Shown here piece by piece: positions 34,501 to 47,500 of a stretch of DNA of 56,681 nt. The notes below the pieces were generated by a model. That model was not told the origin of the DNA. It was given only the letters and a program-made list of their open reading frames with translations, and made no database searches. Source of the DNA: Branchiostoma floridae. Lineage: Eukaryota > Chordata > Leptocardii > Amphioxiformes > Branchiostomatidae. Made by a program: the position numbers and the translations under genes. The stretch is taken from NCBI RefSeq assembly GCF_000003815.2, contig NC_049988.1:17659795-17716475 (forward strand), read 5' to 3'. Each line of letters starts with the position of its first letter. Position 1 is the stretch's first letter.

Positions 34501-37500
34501 ACGTTATGTTATCTGTAGAAAAATACAGCAGAAACAGCACTAGAAGGCTAATACTAACATACATCTGTAGTATAATTCTGCGTTCCATTCACAAAATAAT
34601 TGCATATACACTCATTGACATCAGCATTAATTGCGATGAAATATTAATTGTGTTGGTCAAATCAAAAGTTGTGACATTTTTTTAGCTTTGTTCCAACACA
34701 AATGATTCATTCCTGACGTCACAACGCTTCTAGTTTCCAGAGAACCAAACACTGGATGAAGGTCGGCAAGGTCGACTGAAAATTCAATGTCAAATTTCAT
34801 TTGTGTTGGAAAAATTAATCCAGCAACGGACCAACCAATCAATGCATCAATCCATCGATCAATGAATCGACCAATCTATATATTTTTCTATTTATTTATC
34901 TATCCGTCTATCTTTCAAGAACAAGGCTATCCCACTCACCGACACATGTTCCGTTGGTCAGTTGGAATCCTTCGTCACAGACACAAGCAGAAGTGCCGTT
35001 CACAAACTGGCACCGCCCTCCGCTACCACAGCCTTCTGGGCAAGCTGCCGTCAGGGTGGTGGGAGGCGGTTGTGAAGATGATTCAGTTGTCTTGGGTGAT
35101 GTTTGCGTTGTCGTTGTACTAGGCTTGTCGCTACTAGTAGTGCTTGGTGGTAAAGGCACTATTGGTTGTCGACTTTTCGCGACGGATGGTGTTGTTGTTG
35201 TTAGTGTTGAGGCTGGGGAAAGGAACAAAGAGGTTGTATTTCAAACAATTAGCCCATAGGAACCAAAAGTAAAACAAAGTGATGGCAAGGTTGATGCAAA
35301 TGAGTAAATTAGCTCCTGCTGTTTGAATATGGTATATTATCAATTACATTACATTTCTTACACAGTATGGCCAATACCACTATCAACGTTTGAAAAACCT
35401 AAGATTGGGGTAATAAACTCAGGTAACTGTATATGATCTGGAAACAGACGTTTAAGACACTGTGTGTCTTTCATTAGTGATAGCTTTATATTGCTAACAA
35501 AATCGCTTCTTTGTCATATATTACATTGGGCGTCATCTCGGACTTACAGAGAGATAGACAGGTGTGTCCGTCCGGTCCTAACAGGTAACCCTGCCGACAG
35601 GAACAGGTGTAGGAGCCAGGTGTGTTGTGACAGTTGTGATTGCACCTGTCCACGCCAAGCAGACACTCGTCCATATCTGCATCGGTGGAAAAGGTAGAAA
35701 ATACATAAATACTCAAAATGTTTAGTTTTGATCATGTGTGCCAGATAGCCTTGGATCAGCCACCTTGAATACCTTCATCAGCTTGGAAAGTCAGTGCATC
35801 AGAAAGTTTCATTTTGTACATCACATAACAAAAAACAAAACAAGTGTTTTATTCAAGGTCGACGTTTTGCTGACAGTCTGACACCGTCGTCAAGGCAATA
35901 CTGACTTGCTATGTTTCGCACGGCAGCTAGGCGTCGCTGCTAACTGATGCGGTGCAAGACGTTAAGTATCTACACATACGCATGGATAGGTAGTCACAGA
36001 GGTGTTAACAATGAGATTCCAAACGCAAAGTGTTTAGATATATATATGTAGATACGTAGCTAGAGGTCATGTAAGTTCAGAAATGAGTGAATTTACCCCA
36101 TCTCTGGACATACCTCAAAGAGATGTGAACAATGCGGTCCCAAGCGTAAAATAGTGTGTTATAGTCAAGATAATCTAAAAGTGTTTTCCATACCTATGCA
36201 GGAAATGCTGTCATTGGCTAGCTGCCAGCCAATGGAACACGTGCAAACAAATGAACCAATGGTATTCAGGCAGCCGACCTTGCACCGAACGTTGTGGATG
36301 TCCTGGTAGAGACATTCGTTGATATCTGTAAGGAATTCAAATGGAAGTTGGGAATGTAATTCAATCCTATGTACATAATCGCAAGACATTTCGTATGTCA
36401 CTTAAACGTATAGAGGGCCACAGAACAAGAAATGTTGCTTTCAAGGTGGTGGAGACATCCGTGGACGACATTCAATACAACAAATAGAAGCCAGCGTGTA
36501 AAATACGACACAGCAGTTTGAATATCCTCGGACACAATTGAATGAAAAAATATATCACCACATTGAATAGGAACTATAGTTAATCAATACTACTTCCATA
36601 TAGGCATGATAATTATCTTTCGATTTCTACCACATTAAACAAAGACAAATTATGCTAGGTCCAAAGCAGGTAGCATTTACTGAAATGGTGGTAACTTTGC
36701 ATGTGCAGCATCAAAATTAAAAAAAAAAAACAACTTCGTATTACATATTGTTGATAAGGAACATGACTATTCCTTACACGTAATTCATGATTAGTTCCAT
36801 ACGCATTATTAGAAAGAAAACGTTATCGATAACTATATAAAATATATACGTATTTAGAGGAATGACACTAAGTCTTACCTCCACACATGATGCCATCTCC
36901 AGAGTAGCCTGTATTACATATGCAGTCATACCCCGGGCTGGTGTTGTTACAGTAGGCGTTCACAGAACACTTCGCAAGGTTTTCGGTGCATTCGTCTATA
37001 TCTGGAGAATTAACATATAGTATTAGATGTACAGCATACAAGTAATTCATATGGAATACAGCACAAGTTTTGTACGTTTTTATACGTTTTCTTTCAGTAT
37101 GCAACAGTGGCAATATATATTAGTACTGAATACCTAAAACAATATTGGAATGGCATTCAATTGCGAAGGGTTTCTTTTGCCTTTTCCGTTACCAGGATCA
37201 GGGTGGTTGTAAAGTAAAAGGCAGTATATAGACTTATACACTTATAATTAGAAGACCTATTAGGACTTAAAATGATGTAAACTGTATCTCTGTTACATAC
37301 TTTGTATGAACCTTGACTCTTCCCTCATGACCTCAATGAAGAGCGGCCTGTATGCCGATTGGGTCTTTCATGAGCAAACAAAGGTTCAAACAAACAACAA
37401 ATATCAGTGTATTGCCATTGATATTTACCTAGGCAAGTGCACATGTCCTTGTCCAGGACCATGCCCAGCGGACATGCGCAGTAGAAGGATCCAGGGGTGT

Positions 37501-40500
37501 CCACACAGAGGTGCGTACAGTTGCCGTTGTCAATGGCGCATTCGTCGATATCTGAAGGATGATAACATAACATTATATATGTTACAATACGTGAGGTGAG
37601 GGCAATACGGATGGGAGATTCCCAAATTGCATGTTGCAATGTCTACGTAGTTGCCTTTTAAGTTATTGATTGCGTAGTCACACTTCAAAACAAGAAAACA
37701 AAACAAAACAAAACAAACGTACTTCGACAATGACGTTTCCCATGATCCTTGTCGAGCTTGTACCCCGGATGACAGGAGCACTCGTAACTGCCTTCGGTGT
37801 TAACGCAGTCTCCGTGCTCGTCGCACTTGTGCCCGTTCTCGCATTCGTTGATGTCTTTAGAATGACAAAGTTGTGTTAAAAACGAAGCGATTTCTTAAGC
37901 TTTTTTAATTCAATAAGGCAAGCCTCAGCGATTGAAGACTAAAATACGACTATTTGGTTTCAACTAGTCGAGGAATAGTTATCATTATTGAAAACGTCGT
38001 TGGACGACCTCTTCTTCTATAGTGTCTTTAGAATATGTAGACATATCTTGAATCATACGTTCCCATTGAAATTATGTTATTAGTCTCGACATGCACTGAT
38101 CAATTTATCACCTACCTGCGCACGTGTTGTTAGCCAGGATGTGGTACCCAGCGGCACAGCCACAGACCTCCTCCGTGTCACCCGAGGTCGTCATGTTTAT
38201 CGCGCAATGGCCGATGGGAGGCGGGGCGCAGGGGTTGTCGGTAGAGCAGTTGATGATGGCTACAGAAAACGGGCAGCAAGCGGACACTTTTCAGTAACGT
38301 CATTGTATTTTTTCTCTATTCATTTACATACAGTTACTTAACGTGTGACTATTTCGATCATATTTGTTTAATGGACCTAGAATAAGCCTCATCAACATTT
38401 TTCCTAAGCCTGCACCTGTTATATCCATTATCATTGTATTTTGTTTCATGTATTCTTTTTATGTGAAAATGAATAAAACAAAATAAAACAAAACGAAAAT
38501 AGTGCACAGTGACATGTGACGAGCATTAAGATGATAAATGCTGAACCAAAATGTCCCCCGGAATATACAAACAAGTCTCGAAAACATGGAAGAGCAGCTG
38601 AGATGAAAGAAGGAAAACTTACGTTCACACGTGGTTCCATCCAGGTTCAGAGTGAACAGGTCGCCACAGGAACAGTCGTAGTAACCCACTTTGTCTACGC
38701 ACATCTGCTCACAGACATGCTCTGCCGCGCACTCATCTAGTTCTGTATATTAATTGAAATGATCATAGATTAGCATAGTTAAAGCAAGGGGAAAACATTT
38801 AGCATCTATTCGTGGTACGGCTATGTGAAGAAAAACAAACACATAGCGTTATACATCTGAATGCTGTGTCAGATTTTGGACGGTAAGAACCCCTCTTCAC
38901 ATTGTAAGACCAGAGGAAAGAACAGATCGAACCGAGGATAAAATATTGAGACAAACTTAACTGTATTTAACTAATATATCTTTAGATCCGCAAAATCACA
39001 AATTGCATAGATACATGAGAGATTACTTTGCAATCAGAAAAGATATTGATACGTGTAGCGCCACATGGTTGAATAGAGGTTTTGGGTATGTTCTAGTTTA
39101 TAGTTGACCATACGAAAGTCACTGTACTTTTTGTCGTGTCGATAAAGCTTGTATAGAGCTTGTATATATCTTGCTTGTATAAAGTCGAGTGTGTATACCT
39201 TCGCACGAGTGCCCGTCCTCTGTCAACACGTAGGCGACCCCGCACTGGCAGTAGTAGCTTCCCTTGGTGTTGACGCACAACCGCTCACAGCCGCCATTCC
39301 CGGTCATACACTCGTTTAGATCTGTAATTTGCACATAAGTCATTCAATACAAATAGTTTCGAACTCAGTACATTTTCCACTGTGCCTGACGTTGCATTTA
39401 GTAGAAAAGAGGTGTAAGAATTGAGTGATGATGATGATGTAAGAACTGAGTACAGGAGCTAAATTATGGCAACGTTTTGGAATAAAGATATGGTGTCCAC
39501 AATCAGACCGCCTTTACAGTGTCGACAATTACGGACGATACAAAATGAACCAACTATATAGTAATGTACTGGACATTATCATCAATGTTTATTGTTCTTT
39601 TGAACTTGATTTACATGTTGTTGCAACTTTTTTATGTAGCTTCTGTGTGATATGATTGATGATTTATTGTTTTCAGTACAAGGCCCAGATATGAATAAAT
39701 AAGGGAGAATTGAATGGTACACCCAGTTCAATAGGTGAATAAATGAATAAATGAAGCAAACCATGGTCTTACCTTCGCAGGTTCTCCCGTTGTCGGTGGT
39801 GTAGCAACCGGTCTGGCAGGAGCAGTTGTAGGATCCAGGGGTGTTGGTACAGATCCCGTGAAGCGGGTCGCAGTCGTTGGTGTTCAAGCTGCGACATTCA
39901 TCGATGTCTATAGGAAAAAGACATGCACATCATTAAAAATGAGACGTAGCCATTTAGAATCCGTGTCTTGAGATTATTCAAGCAACGTTTATACCCGGAC
40001 TTTCAAATTCTTTCAAAACTCAAACTGCCAACAATTACATTGCATCAACGATCACGGAATTAAGAAAATGATCAAAGGAAATAATTCTGTACAGCTGACT
40101 TGCGTCATTTCGGAAAGAGTATAAAGACAAAAAATGGTACATTGTGCTCTCTCTCCTTAGCACTCAGCATTTAGGAAAGAGTATGTTAGTTAAACACACT
40201 AACAACGGTAACACTTCTTACCAGTGCAGGTATGTGAGTCCCCTTCCTTGGCGAAGCCGTCGTGACACACGCAGGAGTAGCTGCCGGGGGTGTTCACACA
40301 GTCAGCGTTCACACACCGGTGGGCGCGGGGGTCCGATACATCAAGCATACACTCGTTCAAATCTGCCAAAAGAAACAATGGCTTAAAACTAATGTTTCTA
40401 CGAGAACATAAAGTAAAAATACCCTGTGTAATCAGTGCATAAATCTAACAAACAAGCCCCCTTACATTGTCTTCGTTTGTCGATCGCATAATTAGATTGA

Positions 40501-43500
40501 TTTACATGTTGTAGATATTCCAACCCCACCTTTAACCGACTGCTCATACCTTAAGATAAAGGAACCAGTTTTGTAATCTACAGCTAATTGATTGACCGCA
40601 CGATTGATTAATCGATCAATTGATAAAATGATTGATTGATTGCTTGCCGTACCTGCACATGATTCGCCGTTGCCCACCATGTCGAAGGGGCAGGCCCCGC
40701 AGGTGTAGCCAGGCTGTCCCGGGGCGAGTGGCGCGGGTTGGTCCGTGCACTCCACTCCTGTAATGCGATTAGACAAGGTTAATTTTTAAAAGCAAGACGC
40801 ATGGAAAGCAGCTAACCAATGTATGAAACTGACGTAGCCACATATAGTCGAGTTACGTGGTGTCATAGCCCGATTTCCTTATCAAAGTAAACGTAGTTTA
40901 TCAAGAAACTCAAATAGCAGATCGCAGTACTACTATAGGCCTGTTCTGGGTTCGAACTGCGTATGCGAAGCGAGATGCATCATATTGTGTGCAATATGCC
41001 TGGACACGTCTGGACATGTGTTATAGGCATACAAGCGTATACACATAAACTCATAATGCAAATCGCTGCAAATTTTTAATGTCCACCTTGAACCATTAAC
41101 AAGTTTTTTTTCCCTCTAGCTCGAGGTCGACGGCTCTGAAATTATAGTAATGTATTTTTCCAACTGCAATACCTTGAAAGCAAGGGTTCCCTTCGCAGGC
41201 GTCTACGTCTGTTTGGCAGGTTGCTCCTGAGAATCCCGTCGGACAGACACAAACAGCGAGCGCGAAGCCCTCCACTCTGTCCGTGACGCCGTCGAAATCG
41301 CAGGTGCCGCCATTTTGACATGCGCAGACGGTGACGTCCGGGACACTGATGCTCGAGGCCCCCATGTCGTCGGTTACGGTGAACTCGATGGCGACAAACG
41401 CCGCGCTTATTGGTGTCCAGCTGAAGTCGGCGCTGTAGTTTCCGGTTTTAATCATCTTCCCGACCCCAGAAACGGCAATGTCGACATACCTGCAAAGATG
41501 TCCTCACGCGTTACAACCTTGATTTGATTTATTCGGCTGTATAAAAAGACATGCCACCAATACTATCCAACTATCATAAATGACTTGTCTTGGTAACTGT
41601 ACTATATTCAAAATCATTACAATGCACATTAAATGCGTTTACAGATACATGAAGTTTACATTTAAGGTTACTGCTTATAGGACAAATATGATCTAATCTA
41701 TATTAGAATATAGCCCATTGTAACAATCGGTTTACACATCGTTTCCACAAATGGCAAGCACTAATAAGAGTTTACTCGACGTAAAATATAAGCGTCTGAC
41801 CTATTCAGGGTCATAACAGAGATCGTTGCAATTCTGTTCCGTTACTATCATTATCATTATCATTACCATATTACAATTATTGATAAAGATATGAATTGAG
41901 TACTTACGGACAGGCGTCCATGCCGCGTACGGAGGTGGTGTATGTTTTATTGACGAAGGCGCGGATCTCCGTTGGTGCGAACACCTCCGGCGCGCTGTTC
42001 CTCAGGATTTCGTTAGACGTCCGGTACTCCGTCTCCGACTGCGTGGTGCCGAGTCCGATGTCAACCTGACTCGTCAGGGCAATGTCATAGATACACTCCC
42101 TGGTATAACAACAGAATTAGGTTTAGAAACAGATTTTTAAGCCTAAATGGTGGAGAAACATGTCGGCAACCCAGAAAATTTCTGCATACGACCACACTGA
42201 TTATTTCCTTAACCTGAAAATTTAAGTGTGACGTAAATATGCCGTCTGACTGTTGAAATATCAAAATGAGTCTAAATATTTTCACAAAACGTTCACAGAA
42301 ATTTAGGGAAGCTACTTTTGCAATGATAATATATGTTCATGTTCATCACAATATGTTTAGCTATGTTTGATATACATATGACACAAAATGTAGTTACTGT
42401 AGCTTAAAACCTAAGTAACCACACATAAATCAAAAGGCACACCAATGTTCACGATATGTTGTATAGTTGAGCGCATCTGGCCGCAATATCACAGCAATTC
42501 AGATTAAAAAAGTCTACAAGATAGTCTTTTGAATAAAGATGTCAAAGATTACCTGTTTTCTGCCCCACAGGTGGATATTGCCATCTTCCTCGTCTCTTCG
42601 TTGGGAAAGAGATCGACATCGTCGAAAAACTTCGGCACAAAGTCGTCATCACCGTAGTTTTCCGGCGAGTTGTCGGACGGGTCCTCCGGGTAGTTGTGGA
42701 AAAGGGTGACGTTGTTGACGTCGGTGTGGTCGCAGAGGCAGACGCTTCGAAGCGACCCTATATGGAACAATTGTGTTTTTTTAAAGATTAGACATAAAAT
42801 CTTATAAAAACTAGACTAATTTCCTCACCTTCCAGTATAGAAATAACAAAATACGAAATTCAATTCAAAGTAAAAAAAAAATATTCATGAATAGTTTAAT
42901 CAGGTTGGTACGTCACTGAATAAGTCACCGAAACATGAAGCAACGGTTGTGTAAAAAGAGTCTTTTTATAAAAACGGTTTGAGATACTTACACATCTTGC
43001 CAAAGTTGTAATACAGTTCCTTTTCCGTCGGATTATCAGGTTTTGCCGCATGGACGTAGGATCCATTCGGCAGGATAAAATCGTCATCCGGGTCCCCGTT
43101 GAGGTTACCCAGCAGGCCTTGCAGATTGCCGCGCATGTCCGCGCCAAGGCCGAGGACAAAGGTCAGCAGACCGGCCTGCGCCTTGATGGAGGCCGAAATG
43201 CCTGACGGGTAACTGATCACCACGCCGCAGATGGAACTTTTACCGGCATCTGTAAAAATTCGAATGTCATGGAGATGAACACGCGATGAATCATGAGATG
43301 AACCTTGTCTTGACCTCGTCTTCTGTGGAACCATGTTAGAATTCTCCTCACCTTGTTTGCATATCAATTCAGAGTTATACACCCGATGAACTTTCTGACT
43401 CAGGTTTAATCACTGGCCAAAATTAGCATTAAGTGGTAACTTGCGAATAAGACGTTACCTAAAAAGAGTCTATTTACGGTATTACGGCACTGCATGGTCG

Positions 43501-44484
43501 AATGTTAATTGTGATAAATTATGTCATTCAAAACACGTTCAAGTTTACCATAGATAACGGTGATCAGTCCGTCGTTGAACTTGGTCCGACTGCCGTCGGC
43601 GATCGCAGCCAGTGGGATGTTCTCGTCATCGATGGTGACCTCGACGCCGGTGCCGTTACTGTCCAGATAGACTTGCACCTTGTTGTTGGGCTGCTGTACC
43701 GCAATGGCACTGTAATGTTGCAAAACGGCAGAAATTGTGATAGGTATGCGTAGTTATTTCCCTCGCAAAACATTTATGAGCTATATGCTAGTGGGGTTGT
43801 GTTCATATCATATTCGGTAAAATGAAATACTTTCAATTTATGGTAAAAAAGCAACTGAAGCTGTTTATTTCGTGAGTTACTTACTACCCCTTAATAGAAT
43901 AAAAACGTAATAAAGGACTTTATAGAATAAAAACGTAATAAATGACATAGATGGTCTACACATAAGAAGAACCTTTCATATTTTTTATGATTAGAAATTC
44001 TACAGAGCAACTTCGGTTCATAGAGCGTCTGCTTTAGTTAGATGTTTAAAAACTGTCATTGCTGATTGATATCTGTCAAATGTCTGGTACAACAAAGAAA
44101 AGATGACTCACGTGAAGACCGTGGCCCTGATTCTAATCCCGTCCATGACGGGTCTGTCTGTGCGCCCCTGCATCACGAAGGCGTGCGGCGCGGCGGAGGT
44201 GCTCCGCAGCATCACGTACTCGCCGTGGCCGTTAAAGGTGTACGTTCGGCCGTCAAGTGTTCTGATGTGGGGCTCACCGTAGGCCGTCGCTGTTCCGGGG
44301 AAACAGAAAGCTTAGTAGTCCGTTTGAAATCACTCAATTACAGGTGAAAAACAACCCCATGCGTTTTGGTCTTGAATGAATATTGTACGGTGCAAAACGC
44401 TGGCTGACAAGAGCCCCCTATCGAATTTATCTGAAAGCCCAAGGTCTCCACAGTCAGATAAGGGTTTGTAGAAGACAGAGAGAA

Positions 44485-44515
<31 letters not shown>

Positions 44516-47500
44516 ACAGAGAGAGACAGAGAGAGAGACAGAAAGAGAGAGAGAGAGACAAACAGACAGACAGACAGACAGTGAGACACAGAGAGAGACA
44601 GACACAGTGGAAGAAAGAGAGGGGGAGAGACAGAGATAGATGGATAGAGAAATTGTAGTATACTGTATATATACGCCTAGCTTGCTATTCTGTAGGGAAT
44701 TCCGTAATGATCATTTTATGTACCAAGGAAGCTTGCTGTGTAGTTTCGGAAGGAAGCAGGTGGTCGCTTCTCTGCGTACAGCTCGCAACATTTGTCTGAC
44801 CGGGAGCGATGGCAACACCACATCCGGGGTAGGTAGTCCCGTCGGTAGTATGGGCTGGTCTGGTTGGTGGACTAGAAGCAAACAAACAAAAAAGAATAAC
44901 GTTACACATGCAACAAATTACTTTTTGATTGCTAAAAAGTGCTATTATGTATTTTTACAAGATGAACTGCCCTGGCTTTGTTTTGAGATTTTGTTTCGAT
45001 TATAACTTTTGGAGATGGAAGATGATATCATCCATACAATCAAATACCAAATACAGACAAAACGTCCGGCGTGGTCGTACCTTTTCGTATCTGTGCACAA
45101 AGCCGGTGCCCTTGTCCCACATGTGCAGGCTGATGATCAGCCCCTGGTTCTCCTTCTTGTAGCAACAGTCCAGGTTGCCGCCGGAGGACAGGGCGAAGCG
45201 CCGCTGGAAGCAGACGTGTCCGTTGTCCGAGCTATTGACCTCCCACAGCCCGATCTCCTCTCGGGCCTGGGACAGGTAACCGGGACAGGTGTGCATCACC
45301 TCGCTTGCCCAGGAAGTAGGGTCTGGCTCTTCCTGCAATAGAAATGTAAGGCCAACTCATTATAATACAAGGACTAGGGAGACTTATATTTGCAGATACG
45401 AGAGAGGGGGTTGTGCCAAGAAGGCAACAAAACTAGAAACAAATTTGTAGCCGACATTACCAGCTTCAAAGTGAAACCAAGATATCGCAGTTCGGCGTGG
45501 AAATCAGTCACAACAATATTCCCACTCGAATCAGTCATAAATTCGATACATTTTCATTTATCAGGAATTCAGATTCGCATCAGATATATTCAACCAAAAC
45601 CGGCGCGCGGAATATGGGGCTACTTTCTACATACGAGGGAGTTTTGAACAAAAATGGCGGAGTCCAGAGGCGAGGGTGACAATCGCTATCATTCTGTCAA
45701 GATTCTCACTGCCTCCAGCGTAATAGTGGCCACTAGGACGTCCCAACGGCCAGGTAAGTTATTCAGTTTGTGTTTCGTTAGTGTTAGTGCAGAGTTTGCG
45801 ACATGAATAGCGACCGTCGACTCGCTAGGCCAAAGAAAAACATGTTGTAGTCCACTAGCGATAATCCCAGTACTTATACCCAAACTAGAATGCTATAATG
45901 GACAAATGTGTTTCACTCACGTTGTGCCAGTCGCGGCAGGCTTTGACCGGATTGACGAACTCAGGACCGTTGTTCTCCAGTCTGTACGCGATCCGGCCTG
46001 TCATGTTGGTTGTCATGGAAACCTTCTGGTCGATGCGGTATACGTTTTCCTCAGAAGACACCCAAGCCCATTGAGCTGTTAACGTGCAGAAAACGGTTTT
46101 AAATACGTTCAAAATCTTTTTGTTTTGATAACATCTTGCGGGAATGTATAGTTCTATGTTCCACCAAATCTTACTTTGAGGTAGATTTATGACTTTTCAA
46201 TGCATTAACAAAGGAAGAATGCCTCGTTTGTAACTCTTTTTCTTATCAAAGTTTCAATAGTATTGTGTTGTTACTGATGAGAAAACAAATAAGTCACGGC
46301 GCTTTCTTACCGGAGTTGTGGTCTTCCTCGGATGTGTAGCTGTTTCTAACGGCGTAACCAACTCTCGCAGGATAACCGTCAAACTGGATGACGTCAGGCA
46401 AGTAGTTGGGTACCCAGGTCATGCCGCCATCTTTGTACGCGTACCAGACGAAGGTGTTCACACTGTCTGTCGTCAGAACCGCTTGGAAGGTGTTGGTCTA
46501 AGATAAGGCACAGACAAAATACAATTAGTACTCATTGTGTAGACGGAGACCACACGTAAACATAAAAATGGCAGAAACTGGACATTTTGGCGACTTCGTA
46601 TGCTATCATACTACCATGTCGCTTCCAGGACCTGCAGTATGGGCCTGCGCAGTACATATATGTCTTCATGTCTCTTAAACACCAGAGTTACCAACCTAGG
46701 ATTGATGTGTTCAAAAATTCGTACTTCGTAGAGTGGAATTTGTTATCACCAAGCATCGCAGGGGCTAGTTTGCTGGCTAGTTTTAAAGAACGCTTGCAGA
46801 TAGACGTGCAAACGTTAGGTGTGACGGGTGGTTTCAGTGTAACATGACTAGCTGCTACCGCGCCTCGTGCCTGTGAGGCTGGTGTGTTACACAAAATAGC
46901 GCACTGTGTGAAAGGGTGTGATTTCCGGACAAAGTCGGAGTTGACATATTTTTGGACATGCTAAATATTCGGACTGTGTCCGGGCACGATGTTCAATATT
47001 TCCCATATCTGGAAATATCATGAGTCAGGAATTGTCTTGTTATGTATCCGGACAAATAAGACTTTCCTGTTTTTCAAGATACGCGCCATTGACGTTTCTT
47101 GCCTCCGAATACGTGATATGTTCTACATTCTTTACATATCCAAGGTCCATATATTTCGATAAGGAATACCCGGACAAATTAGGAGTTTGCACGAAGCATG
47201 ATGTGCATTTTTTCTGGGCCATTGTCAGATGACATTTTCATATTCATTATGTCTCAGAATATCATGAGTCATTAAATGTTTTGGCACATGCCCGGACGGA
47301 TAGAATTTCCCGTTCTTCCGAATACGTGTAAGCGACGTTTCATGTTTTCGAACTCATACTATTTTCTTTTCCTTCCATTTACGAGACATATCCGCGACAG
47401 ATATTCCATGGATTTTAGGACAGATTTGGAGTTAGCATATTCTGACCGTTACTGATAAAGGTATTGTATACGTGAACTGTGAATCGGTGATTGTTTTATT

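Larger units (their letters stand above)
34940..41489 (-). other. Tandem EGF-like module exons 18-30
   Basis: Exon 18 ends the beta-rich region after VWD and contains an EGF (CACQNGGTC...GFSGATC) plus the start of another, [10 protein letters not shown], completed by exon 19. Exons 20-30 each encode one EGF-type module. Calcium-binding starts are visible, such as DLNEC, DIDEC, DINEC and DMDEC. Exon 24 ([13 protein letters not shown]) is atypical and lacks that start. Exon 30 begins with a Thr/Ser/Pro stalk and ends in an EGF. Nearly all boundaries are phase 1. The array totals about 13 modules, against two or three in vertebrate MUC4. Confidence 0.88.
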
